A stretch of 64,000 nt of DNA from contig LNEC01000017.1 of NCBI GenBank assembly GCA_001464035.1, positions 372,001-436,000 on the forward strand. Reading direction: 5' to 3'. The stretch's first letter is position 1. Each line of letters begins with the position of its first letter. The notes under the pieces were generated by a model that was not told where the DNA came from, ran no database searches, and worked only from the letters and a program-made list of their open reading frames with translations. Source of the stretch: Bradyrhizobiaceae bacterium Ga0074131. Lineage in GTDB: Bacteria > Pseudomonadota > Alphaproteobacteria > Rhizobiales > Xanthobacteraceae. The position numbers and the translations under genes are program-made. Of the stretch, positions 11,485 to 21,337 are shown one piece after another.

Positions 11485-11587
11485 GTCATCGTCCGCGAAG
11501 GCGGACGATCCAGTACCCCGAGGCAGTGCGGTCCAATCGCCAGCGCCGACGATTACTGGATGCCCCGCCTTCGCGGGGCATGACGAC
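11485..11587. repeat. Palindromic element within the gcv operon
   Basis: The ends are imperfect inverted copies: GTCATCGTCCGCGAAGGCGG at the left, and at the right a segment whose inverse reads GTCGTCATGCCCCGCGAAGG. Each end is itself a hairpin (GTCCGC-GAAG-GCGGAC; TGCCCC-GCCTTCGC-GGGGCA). It ends 25 bp before gcvP and resembles a repeat widespread in Bradyrhizobium. It may act as a processing or partial termination site between gcvH and gcvP (inference). Confidence 0.65.
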
Positions 11588-11612
11588 ATTATTTTCCAGC
11601 GAGGACCATCCG

Positions 11613-14486
11613 ATGAACGCGCCGCTTAACCACACCGACGAGCCCGCCGCCACTTTCGTGCGCCGCCACATCGGCCCCTCGCCCCGCGACGTCAACGCGA
11701 TGCTTGCGACCGTGGGCGCCAAAAACCTTGACGCGCTGATGGCCGAAACCCTGCCATCCTCGATCCGGCAGAGGGCGCCGCTCGATCTCGGCGCCGCCTT
11801 AAGCGAAACCGAAACCCTGACGCATATGCGCGACCTGGCGACGCAGAATCAGGTGTTCACCTCGCTGATCGGCCAAGGCTATTCCGGGACCATCCTGCCG
11901 GCGGTGATCCAGCGAAACATCCTGGAGAATCCGGCCTGGTACACGGCCTATACCCCGTATCAGCCGGAAATCAGCCAGGGCCGCCTGGAAGCCTTGTTCA
12001 ATTTCCAGACCATGATCTGCGACCTCACCGGGCTAGATGTGGCCAATGCCTCGCTGCTCGATGAGGCTACGGCCGCGGCCGAAGCGATGGCGCTCGCCGA
12101 GCGGGTCGCGCAAGGCAAGACAAGATCGTTCTTCGTCGATTTCGAGGTGCATCCGCAGACGCTTGCCGTGCTGCGTACCCGTGCCGAGCCGCTCGGCTGG
12201 AACCTGATCGTCGGGGATCCCGCTGTCGATCTGGAGAAGGCCGAGGTGTTCGGCGCCCTGCTGCAATATCCTGCGAGTTCGGGCGCGGTGCGCGACCTGC
12301 GGCCGGCGATTGCCGGGCTGCGCGCCCGGGGCGCGCTGGCGGTGGTCGCCGCGGACCTTTTGGCGCTGACGCTGCTGGCCTCGCCGGGCGACCTCGGCGC
12401 CGATATCGCGATCGGATCGGCGCAGCGTTTTGGCGTGCCGATGGGCTATGGCGGGCCGCATGCCGCCTACATGGCGGTGCGCGACGCGCTCAAGCGCTCC
12501 TTGCCCGGGCGCCTTGTCGGGCTGTCGATCGATTCACGGGGGCAGCCGGCCTATCGGCTGGCGCTGCAGACTCGGGAGCAGCATATCCGCCGCGAGAAGG
12601 CCACCTCCAACATCTGCACCGCACAGGTGCTGCTGGCGGTAATCGCCTCGATGTACGCGGTCTATCACGGCCCGGAGGGGCTGGCCCACATCGCCCGCAC
12701 GGTGCATCGGCGCGCGGCGGCGCTGGCGGCGGGACTGCGCCAGCTCGGCTTTGCGCCGCAATCCGCGGCGTTCTTCGACACCGTGACGGTGGACGCCGGA
12801 ACGAGGCAGAGCGAGATCGTCGCCCGCGCCTTGGCCGAAAAGATCAATCTGCGGATCGGCAAGGGAACCCTGGGGATCGCGCTGGACGAGACCACGGGTC
12901 CCAAAGAGGTCGAGGCGGTGTGGCGGGCGTTCGGCGGCAAGTTGGCTTACGCGGAAGTGGCGGCAGGCGCGCGCGAGGCGCTGCCATCCGAACTGAAGCG
13001 CGCCAGCGCCTTTCTCAGCCATCCCGTGTTCAATACCCACCGTTCCGAGACCGAGTTGTTGCGCTACATGCGCAAGCTCTCCGACCGCGATCTCGCGCTC
13101 GACCGCGCGATGATCCCGCTCGGCTCCTGCACCATGAAGCTCAATGCGACAACGGAGATGATCCCGCTGACATGGCCAGAGTTCGGCGCGCTGCATCCGT
13201 TCGCGCCGGCCGACCAGGCCAAGGGCTATCACGCCCTGTTCAGGCGGCTTGAAAAGTGGCTGTGCGAGATAACCGGCTATGACGCGATCTCGCTGCAGCC
13301 GAATTCCGGCGCCCAGGGCGAATATGCCGGGCTACTGGCGATCCGCGGCTACCACGCTTCGCGCGGCGAACCGCACCGCCGGGTGTGCCTGATCCCCTCC
13401 TCGGCGCACGGCACCAATCCAGCCTCCGCTCATATGGCCGGTATGGAGGTCGTGGTGGTCGCCTGCGATGTCAGGGGCGACGTCGACGTCGACGATCTGC
13501 GCGCCAAGGCGGAAAAGCATTCGCAAAACCTCGCCGCCATCATGATCACCTACCCCTCCACCCACGGGGTGTTCGAGGAGCACATCAGCGAGATCTGCGA
13601 AATCGTGCATGGCCATGGCGGGCAGGTTTATCTCGACGGCGCCAACCTCAACGCGCAGGTCGGGCTGGCGCGGCCGGGTGACTACGGCGCCGATGTCAGC
13701 CATCTCAATTTGCACAAGACCTTCTGCATCCCGCATGGCGGCGGCGGCCCCGGCATGGGCCCGATCGGGGTCCGGGCGCATCTGGCCCCGTTCCTGCCCG
13801 GCCATCCCGATGCCCCGGGCGCGCCCCCCCCTGCGGTCGGGCCGGTGTCGGCGGCGCCGTTCGGCTCAGCCTCGATCCTGACCATCTCGTACATCTACAT
13901 CCTGATGATGGGGGGCGAAGGTCTTACCCGGGCAACCGAGATCGCGATCCTGAACGCCAACTACATCGCGACCCGGCTCGATCCCCACTTCCCGGTGCTG
14001 TACCGCAATGCAAAAGGCCGGGTCGCCCATGAATGCATCGTTGATCCCAGGCCGCTCAAAGCCTCCAGCGGCGTCACCGTCGACGATATCGCCAAGCGGC
14101 TGATCGACTACGGTTTTCACGCCCCTACCATGAGCTTCCCGGTGCCGGGCACGCTGATGATCGAGCCGACCGAGTCCGAATCCAAGGCCGAGATCGACCG
14201 CTTCTGCGACGCTATGATCGCGATCCGGCAGGAGGTCGCCGAGATCGAGAGCGGGCGCTGGAAGGTCGAAGCCTCGCCGCTGCGCCATGCCCCCCACACC
14301 GTCCACGACATCGCCGACGACGGCTGGCAGCGGGCCTATTCCCGTGCCGACGGATGCTTCCCGGCCGGCACCTCGCGCACCGACAAGTACTGGTCGCCAG
14401 TCGGCCGGGTCGACAATGTCTATGGCGACCGCAACCTGGTGTGCTCGTGCCCGCCGGTCGCGGATTATGCGGAGGCGGCGGAGTGA
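11613..14486 (+). CDS. gcvP: Glycine dehydrogenase (decarboxylating), P protein
   Basis: A 957-residue homodimeric-type P protein: a pyridoxal-phosphate enzyme that decarboxylates glycine and loads the aminomethyl group on GcvH lipoamide. The start ATG 11613 ([19 protein letters not shown]) has GCGAGGA upstream. The PLP-binding lysine is K702 in [19 protein letters not shown]. Other motifs are [20 protein letters not shown] in the N-terminal half, [16 protein letters not shown], and [14 protein letters not shown]. It carries both halves of the internally duplicated fold, so it is the fused form rather than the two-subunit form. It is the last gene of the riboswitch-controlled operon. Confidence 0.97.
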   Translation: MNAPLNHTDEPAATFVRRHIGPSPRDVNAMLATVGAKNLDALMAETLPSSIRQRAPLDLGAALSETETLTHMRDLATQNQVFTSLIGQGYSGTILPAVIQRNILENPAWYTAYTPYQPEISQGRLEALFNFQTMICDLTGLDVANASLLDEATAAAEAMALAERVAQGKTRSFFVDFEVHPQTLAVLRTRAEPLGWNLIVGDPAVDLEKAEVFGALLQYPASSGAVRDLRPAIAGLRARGALAVVAADLLALTLLASPGDLGADIAIGSAQRFGVPMGYGGPHAAYMAVRDALKRSLPGRLVGLSIDSRGQPAYRLALQTREQHIRREKATSNICTAQVLLAVIASMYAVYHGPEGLAHIARTVHRRAAALAAGLRQLGFAPQSAAFFDTVTVDAGTRQSEIVARALAEKINLRIGKGTLGIALDETTGPKEVEAVWRAFGGKLAYAEVAAGAREALPSELKRASAFLSHPVFNTHRSETELLRYMRKLSDRDLALDRAMIPLGSCTMKLNATTEMIPLTWPEFGALHPFAPADQAKGYHALFRRLEKWLCEITGYDAISLQPNSGAQGEYAGLLAIRGYHASRGEPHRRVCLIPSSAHGTNPASAHMAGMEVVVVACDVRGDVDVDDLRAKAEKHSQNLAAIMITYPSTHGVFEEHISEICEIVHGHGGQVYLDGANLNAQVGLARPGDYGADVSHLNLHKTFCIPHGGGGPGMGPIGVRAHLAPFLPGHPDAPGAPPPAVGPVSAAPFGSASILTISYIYILMMGGEGLTRATEIAILNANYIATRLDPHFPVLYRNAKGRVAHECIVDPRPLKASSGVTVDDIAKRLIDYGFHAPTMSFPVPGTLMIEPTESESKAEIDRFCDAMIAIRQEVAEIESGRWKVEASPLRHAPHTVHDIADDGWQRAYSRADGCFPAGTSRTDKYWSPVGRVDNVYGDRNLVCSCPPVADYAEAAE

Positions 14487-14790
14487 TACCTGCGGCTCAT
14501 ACCCGCGTACGCCAGCCTTCGCTAATGGCTTGAGGTCGACACCCGACGGCGCAGGTATAAAATATCGAAAACAACCCCATGCAATTGGCAAGGGGTCGCG
14601 GGCATCCCGTCTTTTCTGGTGTCGCGAAAAGCCGCTCGCCCCTCGAATCAAAGGCCCAGTACTTCATGTCGCACTTCGGATGAGCGGATCAAAACTCTCC
14701 GCTTTCGACTGCAAGTACTTTTAAATTTTAAGGATTTCCGAATCATCCGCGCCGACAAATCACCGGGTCTTCACAGCCCTTCCAAAAGCA
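14487..14790. other. Intergenic region between gcvP and the recA terminator
   Basis: About 300 bp with no convincing gene. The GC content falls locally (TTTTAAATTTTAAGGATTTC near 14720) and short reading frames lack ribosome sites or family similarity. Two genes converge here, so only transcript ends are expected. Confidence 0.4.
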
Positions 14791-14792
14791 AA

Positions 14793-14834
14793 CGGGCGCC
14801 GGGGACGTCGGCAACCCAACGTCCTCAGCGCCCG
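14793..14834 (-). terminator. Intrinsic terminator of recA
   Basis: On the minus strand, the arm CGGGCGC (from 14834) pairs with GCGCCCG (to 14793), with further pairing of GACGT/ACGTC inside, followed by TTTGCTTTTGG. It lies about 120 bp past the recA stop and reads as a GC-rich hairpin followed by a T-rich tract. Confidence 0.7.
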
Positions 14835-14956
14835 CTCATGTCGAACCTTAAGTCAGGCGTCCAAGGCCCGACGAAATCATCCTTGAGCCTGATCTCCGGG
14901 CAAATGCTTCGCGGTTACCCGGATGTAAAACCGGATCCAGCTTTGCCGGATCATGC

Positions 14957-16051
<1,095 letters not shown>

Positions 16052-16131
16052 TGGTGGTGCTCCTTATGACGGGGATTCGCTAGAGGGACAAACGGGCAGC
16101 GGCTAGGAATACCGTACCCTATTTGTTCTAG

Positions 16132-16146
16132 GTTCGCAATATGTTC
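16132..16146. promoter_or_regulatory. LexA (SOS) box of recA
   Basis: GTTC-GCAATAT-GTTC is an exact match to the GTTC-N7-GTTC operator recognised by LexA in alphaproteobacteria. It lies 81-95 bp upstream of the recA start, and a further GTTC at 16124 overlaps on the left side. It should repress recA until DNA damage. Confidence 0.85.
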
Positions 16147-16508
16147 TTTCAACCCTGGTAATGGCCGGACCCACCACCGAGACCCTGTGCTGCCGGTGAA
16201 TTGCCGCCCAAGTGGCCTGATTCTCAAAATGTTAGTGCCCTGGCTCGACTTCAACCGGTTGTTAAGTTGGGTTAACGCACCTCTAAATGTTCTCAGTAGA
16301 ACTACGTAGATCATCCAGATCGTCTTGAATTCCAGGGACGCCGAGCTGGAAGCCGCATCGCACGTCATCCCAGGGGAGCCGGTTTCAGCACACACCGGCT
16401 TCGCTCACCAACCACTTGTTAAGCCGGCGCCGCCGATCTGCGTCGTTCCACGAGCGGCGCCCATGACGCGTTTATCGATTCCTTAGGGTTTCGGCGTATT
16501 GAGCATCC
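16147..16508. other. Intergenic region between recA and the PilZ gene
   Basis: A 360-bp stretch with no convincing gene. It holds one perfect-armed palindrome, GTTCT-CAGT-AGAAC, at 16289-16302. This is not a LexA box of the N7 type, and its role is unknown. Confidence 0.4.
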
Positions 16509-16742
16509 ATGGACGATAAGCGGACTTCCCCACGCCATCGCGTCTTGAAGGCCGGAACGATCGAGTTCAACGGCGGCGCGATCGACTGCACCGTGCGCAA
16601 TCTGTCGCGCGCCGGCGCTGCTCTGGACGTCACCAGCCCGGTGGGAATCCCCGAGCATTTCACACTGATTGCAGATCGCGCGCAGCTGCCCTGCCATGTC
16701 GTCTGGCGCAAGCAAAAGCGGATCGGCATCGCGTTCGATTGA
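16509..16742 (+). CDS. Small PilZ domain protein
   Basis: A 77-residue single-domain PilZ protein. It shows the two c-di-GMP-binding signatures: the N-terminal Arg motif in RTSPRHRVLKAG and the (D/N)xSxxG motif in VRNLSRAGAALDV. The C-terminal strands end in VWRKQKRIGIAF, normal for the fold. Such proteins respond to cyclic di-GMP, often to adjust motility or exopolysaccharide. A close paralogue of the same size lies at 21052-21303. The start MDDKRTSPRH follows no strong ribosome site. The partner is unknown. Confidence 0.85.
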   Translation: MDDKRTSPRHRVLKAGTIEFNGGAIDCTVRNLSRAGAALDVTSPVGIPEHFTLIADRAQLPCHVVWRKQKRIGIAFD

Positions 16743-16869
16743 GGCGGCCTCGCTCTACCCTGTGCTGGATCATCGTCGGCGGCATTTTCCGCAAATTCGA
16801 GGAAAAACGGCGGACGGCATTGATCGGGATCAAGGCGAACAATCGCGCCGGCCCCAAATTGGCCGGTCT

Positions 16870-17049
16870 ATGGCCCACCTCATCTTCAAATGTCCACGTA
16901 CCGGCATGAACGTGCAGCACTGGCTGGCGGATGACCCCGATGACGATTCCCACTCCAGTTACGAAACCGTGGTCTGCCAGGCCTGCAGCCGGCTTCATTT
17001 CATTAACCGGTCGAGCCACAAATTATTGGGGACCGAAGAACCAGAATAG
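16870..17049 (+). CDS. Small conserved protein with a split zinc-ribbon-like Cys pattern
   Basis: A 59-residue protein, starting at ATG 16870 (MAHLIFKCPRTGMNVQHW); the frame opens about 200 bases earlier, but that part looks unrelated. The pattern FKCPRTG ... VVCQACSRLHFINR offers one Cys plus a CxxC pair that could hold zinc with a nearby His. Small proteins of this form are frequent in Bradyrhizobium and of unknown function. It follows the PilZ gene by 127 bp. Confidence 0.7.
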   Translation: MAHLIFKCPRTGMNVQHWLADDPDDDSHSSYETVVCQACSRLHFINRSSHKLLGTEEPE

Positions 17050-17500
17050 CCGAGCCGCCGGCCAGTCCCGGGGCACCCAAGGGGATCGTGCGCGCAGGCC
17101 CGGCCGGGCACGCCACAGGAATACCCCCGGACAGGGAATTGAGTCGCTTGCCAGACATAACGGCGCTACAAGCAGGCATTGCCGGCAGCGACCCATCGGG
17201 CGTCGGTGACTGAGAGCGCTGAAAAGACTCTCGCCTACTTGCGAGCGAATCAGGTGGCCCATTCACTCTCCCTGGCGAGCAAGCCGAGCATTGCCGCCGG
17301 CCCGCTGGGGATCCCAACGGTTTCGGCCTCGGTGCAAGCCTGCTGGAGTTGGCCGAACAATGAGTCACCCGGGCCGCTGCGGTGGAACGCGGGGTGACCC
17401 CGGCTCCGATCGGCGGCCCGGACGATCAGCGCGCGAACCTGACGGAGGCTCGCAGCGATAGCCGCTCGATGCCGACGCCAACCAGAGAAAGCCAGATGGC
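17050..17500. other. Intergenic region, no gene seen
   Basis: A 450-bp stretch upstream of the first Crp/Fnr gene. Short reading frames on both strands have no ribosome site and no recognisable family. No palindrome of note was seen. It probably carries the promoter of the downstream regulator. Confidence 0.4.
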
Positions 17501-18259
17501 ATGCCGAATCGCGATCGACGAACCAACCGGTTGCTCTCGCTGTTGTCGGATGAAGACTACGAGCGATTGCGACCACACCTGTCGCCCGCGGTGCTCGACT
17601 ACAAAAAGAGCCTCTATGAAGCGTCGCGTCCGATCGAGCAGGTGTATTTCCCCGTCGACGGCGTCGCGTCGCTGGTGATCACGACCTCCGATGGCCATAG
17701 CGCGGAGGTCGGAACCATTGGCAGCGAGGGAATGGTCGGATTGCCGGTTTGTCTCGGCGACCGCGTTGCGACGTCTTCGGTTTACGTGCAGGTGCCGGGA
17801 ACGGCGCTCAGGATGGATGCCCGCATTTTCCGCGGCGAACTCGATCGCAGCCCTGCGCTGAACCTGGTTATGCTGCGCTATGCCCATGCCTTCTTCAACC
17901 AGGTCGCGCAATCGGCCGCCTGCGCTCACCTGCACCGGTTGGAACAGCGCTGCTGCCGCTGGCTCTTGATGACGCGCGACCGGATGCCTTCGGGCGATTT
18001 TTTGCTGACCCAGGAATTCCTCGGAATGATGCTCGGGGTCCGGCGAACGTCGGTCACCGATGCGATGGGATCGCTGCAGAAGGCCGGGCTGGTCCGCTAC
18101 CGGCGCGGCCACGTGACCATCCTCGATCACGAGGCACTACGCCAGCGGGCCTGCGAATGCTACGACATTTCGAAACTGGAATTCGACCGGTTGCTCGGCG
18201 ATACCCCGAAGGCGCCGCGAACCGACAAGGAGCATCGATCGGTCAGCGAAGTCGGATAG
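17501..18259 (+). CDS. Crp/Fnr family transcriptional regulator (first paralogue)
   Basis: A 252-residue regulator. The N-terminal cyclic-nucleotide-binding-type barrel spans about 15-130 (IEQVYFPVDGVASLVITTSDGHSAEVGTIGSEGMVG). It is followed by a long dimer helix and a winged helix-turn-helix at about 165-215 (LLTQEFLGMMLGVRRTSVTDAMGSLQKAGLVRYRRGHVTIL). It lacks the N-terminal Cys cluster of FNR, and the barrel lacks the RS motif of true CRP, so its signal is unknown. It shares this architecture with the next gene, 250 bp downstream; the pair looks like an old tandem duplication. Confidence 0.88.
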   Translation: MPNRDRRTNRLLSLLSDEDYERLRPHLSPAVLDYKKSLYEASRPIEQVYFPVDGVASLVITTSDGHSAEVGTIGSEGMVGLPVCLGDRVATSSVYVQVPGTALRMDARIFRGELDRSPALNLVMLRYAHAFFNQVAQSAACAHLHRLEQRCCRWLLMTRDRMPSGDFLLTQEFLGMMLGVRRTSVTDAMGSLQKAGLVRYRRGHVTILDHEALRQRACECYDISKLEFDRLLGDTPKAPRTDKEHRSVSEVG

Positions 18260-18510
18260 GCCGCGGGCAAGAACACGCGGGCCCTATGCCGCGTCCGCCT
18301 TCCGACAATCGATTTCAATCCGCGAAGACGTCCGGCACCTGAACGAACTGAAGTCCGGGCCCTGAGCGGAATCGGCGCTATGACGGCTACCGGACCGACA
18401 AAGCCCCCGGCTTGTCCCTATACAGGGTCTTCCCGCGGACCGCCCTCTCGGAGCGTCCTTTTCTTAACCCCTGCGGTAAATCGGCCCGACCGACCGGGCA
18501 GGATATCGCA

Positions 18511-19224
18511 GTGCCAGTGCCCGTCTCGAAAGCCGGTCTCTCCTTGGACAACAAGCTGCTCGCCTCGCTGCCGCGTGATGATTACGATCGGCTGCTTCCG
18601 CATTTGTCGACGGTCTCCCTGCAGCAGGGAATCGTGCTGACCGACGCGGGCGACGAGGTCGACCAGATCTATTTCCCGCATTATGGCATGCTGTCGCTGC
18701 TCGCCGTGCTGCGCGACGGCAAGGCGATCGAGACCGCGACCGTCGGCCGCGAGGGCGTGGTCGGCGCGATGGCGGGGCTCGGCCTCTACAAGTCGCTGGT
18801 CAGGGTCGTAGTGCAGATGCCGGTGTCGGTCAGCAAGATTGCCGCCAGCCATTTCAGGACGGTGGCCGCCGGCAGCGATCCCATTCGCAATCTCTGCATT
18901 CGTTACAACGAAGTGCTGCTGTCGCAGGCGCGGGTGACCGCCGCCTGCAACGCGCTGCACTCGATTGAGGCGCGTTTCTGCCGCTGGCTGCTGCAAAGCG
19001 GGGACCGCGCGGCAAGTGACACCGTCGTCCTGACGCAGGAATTCCTCGCGGAAATGCTGGGGGTGAGGCGCACCTCGGTGACGGAAGTCGCGAGCAAGGT
19101 GCAGGCTGCCGGCGCAATCACCTATTCGCGCGGCGTGATCCGGATCCTGGACCGACCCGCGCTGATGCGGATGTCCTGCGAGTGCTACGAGACCTTGCTC
19201 GATCAATCGGCCGCGCTGGCCTGA
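18511..19224 (+). CDS. Crp/Fnr family transcriptional regulator (second paralogue)
   Basis: A 237-residue protein from GTG 18511 (PVPVSKAGLSLDNKLLASLP), with AGGATATC upstream; an ATG at 18412 would add 33 residues unlike the family. The effector barrel (VDQIYFPHYGMLSLLAVLRDGKAIETATVGREGVVG) and the winged helix (VLTQEFLAEMLGVRRTSVTEVASKVQAAGAITYSRGVIRIL) align along their whole length with the preceding paralogue. The recognition helix core GVRRTSVT is identical, so the two may bind related sites. Ligand unknown. Confidence 0.87.
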   Translation: MPVPVSKAGLSLDNKLLASLPRDDYDRLLPHLSTVSLQQGIVLTDAGDEVDQIYFPHYGMLSLLAVLRDGKAIETATVGREGVVGAMAGLGLYKSLVRVVVQMPVSVSKIAASHFRTVAAGSDPIRNLCIRYNEVLLSQARVTAACNALHSIEARFCRWLLQSGDRAASDTVVLTQEFLAEMLGVRRTSVTEVASKVQAAGAITYSRGVIRILDRPALMRMSCECYETLLDQSAALA

Positions 19225-19310
19225 TCGCCCGGCAGTTGTTCAACCATTAACTGTATCGCTGTTGGAACTCTATCACGAGTCGCCCGTTGGCTTACTCGGA
19301 AGGATCCATC

Positions 19311-19493
19311 ATGGGATTACCAGCGCCCGCATCGCGTAATCGCCGACTTCAGATTCTGGACGACGAAACAAGGGACGGACCGCGCTTCGATCCGGACGCG
19401 CATGACGGCATGTCCGCGTCTGAACACACTTGGGTGAGAGACTTCTTGGACCGGCTGGCTGCATCAGTGCGCCGACTCGGCCGCAGCCGCTAG
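19311..19493 (+). CDS. Small hypothetical protein
   Basis: A 60-residue reading frame from ATG 19311 (MGLPAPASRNRRLQILDDET) with GGAAGGA 9 bases upstream. It is rich in Arg and Asp, has no membrane span and no family I recognise. It is called mainly on its ribosome site and coding-like composition. It ends 7 bp before the convergent gene at 19500. Confidence 0.4.
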   Translation: MGLPAPASRNRRLQILDDETRDGPRFDPDAHDGMSASEHTWVRDFLDRLAASVRRLGRSR

Positions 19494-19499
19494 CCTCGC

Positions 19500-19775
19500 T
19501 CAGTTTGCCGTGCTGCCGGTTTTGGTGCGCGGCTTGGCGGGAGCCGTGGTCTTGGGCGCATCGGCGCCGCGCACATTACCCCACGGATCGGAAGATGCCT
19601 TGGCGTCTGGAATCTTCTTCAGCGACTCCTTGTAGGCCTTTTCCCTTACCGCGTCGGCTTCCTTCTCCTCCGGCGACTTGGATTGCAACTCCGGGATCAG
19701 ATTGATGTTGGGAGCCTGCGCGTAAGCCGGCCCTGTCAGCAACGCGACGACAGCCGCTGCGCCAAGAATTCTCAT
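19500..19775 (-). CDS. Small exported hypothetical protein
   Basis: A 91-residue protein from ATG 19775 (MRILGAAAVVALLTGPAYAQ), with a clear signal peptide cleaved after AYA-Q. The mature part has a charged helix, SKSPEEKEADAVREKAYKES, then KKIPDAKASSDPWGNVRG and a basic, Pro/Thr-rich tail. The motif IPDxKxSxDPWGNVR recurs in small periplasmic proteins of rhizobia and relatives. Function unknown. Confidence 0.75.
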   Translation of the reverse strand: MRILGAAAVVALLTGPAYAQAPNINLIPELQSKSPEEKEADAVREKAYKESLKKIPDAKASSDPWGNVRGADAPKTTAPAKPRTKTGSTAN

Positions 19776-20043
19776 CGAGGAAGCTCCCTGCATGTTGCGG
19801 GCAGCATACCACCGTGTCAGGCGTTACGCCAAGCGCGCCCGTTTGGGGCGGGAACGCGATCCAGCGTCGCTGAATCAAACCTGCCTATCGTTTTGTTTTG
19901 GCATAATCTTTCCGAAAACCGGTTCCCGCTTTTCAGGATCGGCCTGAGCCCAGGCAATTTCACGCCGCCTCCGGGGACAGTGTTCATTTGGCCCGGAGCC
20001 ACTTAAGAATGCGGGAAAATCCAAGTGAAGCGAGGGACCAACG

Positions 20044-20514
20044 TTGACGCAGCACCAGCCGCCCGGAAGGGAATTCGGTATCGAGGAGGCCAGGCGCGTG
20101 CTCGGCGATGTATTCGCGCCGTGGGTGCGGGATCTCGAGCTATCGATCGAGGGCATCGACTATCATCCGCCGCCGAATGCTGCCGCCGACTGGCAGCCGG
20201 GGGCCATCCTTCGCATGCCCTTCTCCGAGCGGCTGTGCCGCAACGGCGGCATCGTCTGTGGCCAGGCGCTGATGGCATTCGCAGACACCGCCATGGTGAT
20301 CGCGAATCTGGCGGCCAACCGCGGCTACCGGCCGATGACGACGGTCGATCAGACCACGCATTTCATGCGCGCCGTGACCTCGTCGGACGTGCTGGCGGAT
20401 GCGCGGGTGGTTCGGATGGGCCGCACCATGAGCTTCGGCCGCGTCACCCTGTCCGGCGCCAGCGACAACAAGCCGGTGGCGATGGTCTCCAGCGCGTTTG
20501 CGATGCTGACATAG
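20044..20514 (+). CDS. PaaI-family acyl-CoA thioesterase
   Basis: A 156-residue hotdog-fold thioesterase. It starts at TTG 20044 (TQHQPPGREFGIEEAR) with GAGGGA 8 bases upstream; no in-frame ATG gives the full fold. The segment RNGGIVCGQALMAFADTAMV corresponds to the central helix of the PaaI family (usually 'HGG....LaDta'), here with N-G-G-I-V-C-G. The later strand TTVDQTTHFMRAV is typical. It hydrolyses acyl-CoA thioesters; the natural acyl group is unknown. No operon partner. Confidence 0.82.
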   Translation: MTQHQPPGREFGIEEARRVLGDVFAPWVRDLELSIEGIDYHPPPNAAADWQPGAILRMPFSERLCRNGGIVCGQALMAFADTAMVIANLAANRGYRPMTTVDQTTHFMRAVTSSDVLADARVVRMGRTMSFGRVTLSGASDNKPVAMVSSAFAMLT

Positions 20515-20553
20515 CGGTTCATGCGACGCGCACGATCCGGGACCGTCGACGGA

Positions 20554-20847
20554 TTACTTGCCGAGAATCTTTTCCGCGGCGTTGACGATGCTGATCGTCG
20601 GATTCTTGGCGCAGTATGTACCGAATTTCTTGGCGTTTTCGACGAACACATCGGTGTCGATGATGGCCTCGTCGGAATCGCCCTTGTACCAGCCGTCCAT
20701 CCAGGTCAGCACCAGCTTGATGGTGTCCTCGCCGCCCTCGATGAACTGCTTGCAGGTCATGGTCGAAAGATCGAGCACAACGGCATGGGCCGGCGCCGAC
20801 CAAAATGAGAGGCCCGCGGCAACCAATAACGCACCCATCGTTTTCAT
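20554..20847 (-). CDS. HdeA/HdeB family periplasmic acid-stress chaperone
   Basis: A 97-residue protein from ATG 20847 (MKTMGALLVAAGLSFWSAPAHA), with GGAG at good spacing; two ATGs further upstream are in frame. After the signal peptide come the two family cysteines, in TMTCKQFIEGGEDTIKLVLTWMDGWYKG and KKFGTYCAKNP, which form a disulfide in HdeA. HdeA-type proteins hold unfolded periplasmic proteins at low pH. Single gene, convergent with the thioesterase. Confidence 0.88.
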   Translation of the reverse strand: MKTMGALLVAAGLSFWSAPAHAVVLDLSTMTCKQFIEGGEDTIKLVLTWMDGWYKGDSDEAIIDTDVFVENAKKFGTYCAKNPTISIVNAAEKILGK

Positions 20848-21051
20848 GATCATCTCCATTGCGACGTGACTTCTTCAACGTGATTGGACAGCAAAACCGA
20901 TTCCGGAATGCCGCGCCAGCAGCTTTTCCGGCCATTGTCGTAAATGAAACCTGAAGCTGGACTCAAATTTGAACGGTATTCGATTCAATCGCAGGTAATG
21001 TCGGTTTGCTAGTCTGGATGCCGGAAGCCAACCGGTATTCGGGTCTGCGAG

Positions 21052-21303
21052 ATGAGCGAGCACACCATCGAGAAGCGAGCAGTGCCCCGATTCAGGGTGC
21101 TGAAGGGCGCGACCATCGCATTCGATGGCTGCGGCGTCGCCTGCATCGTGCGCAATCTGTCGTCGAGCGGCGCGGCGATCGACCTCACCAGCCGCGTCAG
21201 CCTGCCGCCGTCATTCATGCTGGTGATCGAGAAAGATCAGTTCATCCGCCGCTGCCATCCGGTCTGGAGCAACGGCAAGCGGACCGGCGTCGCATTCGAA
21301 TAG
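21052..21303 (+). CDS. Small PilZ domain protein (second copy)
   Basis: An 83-residue PilZ protein from ATG 21052 (MSEHTIEKRAVPRFRVLKG). It carries RAVPRFRVLKGATI and VRNLSSSGAAIDLTSRVSLP, matching the c-di-GMP-binding pair of motifs, and is clearly paralogous to the protein at 16509-16742. It has no partner domain and is the last plus-strand gene before the HAAT transporter operon. Confidence 0.85.
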   Translation: MSEHTIEKRAVPRFRVLKGATIAFDGCGVACIVRNLSSSGAAIDLTSRVSLPPSFMLVIEKDQFIRRCHPVWSNGKRTGVAFE

Positions 21304-21337
21304 GGCCCTGCAGAGCCCGGCCCCCCTGCCCGCCCCC

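Noticed and set aside
16289..16302. GTTCT-CAGT-AGAAC palindrome as a second SOS box
   Set aside because: Spacing and symmetry do not match GTTC-N7-GTTC; listed only in the intergenic note.
17250..17576. Minus-strand frame before the first Crp/Fnr gene
   Set aside because: No ribosome site, no family, and it overlaps the Crp/Fnr start.
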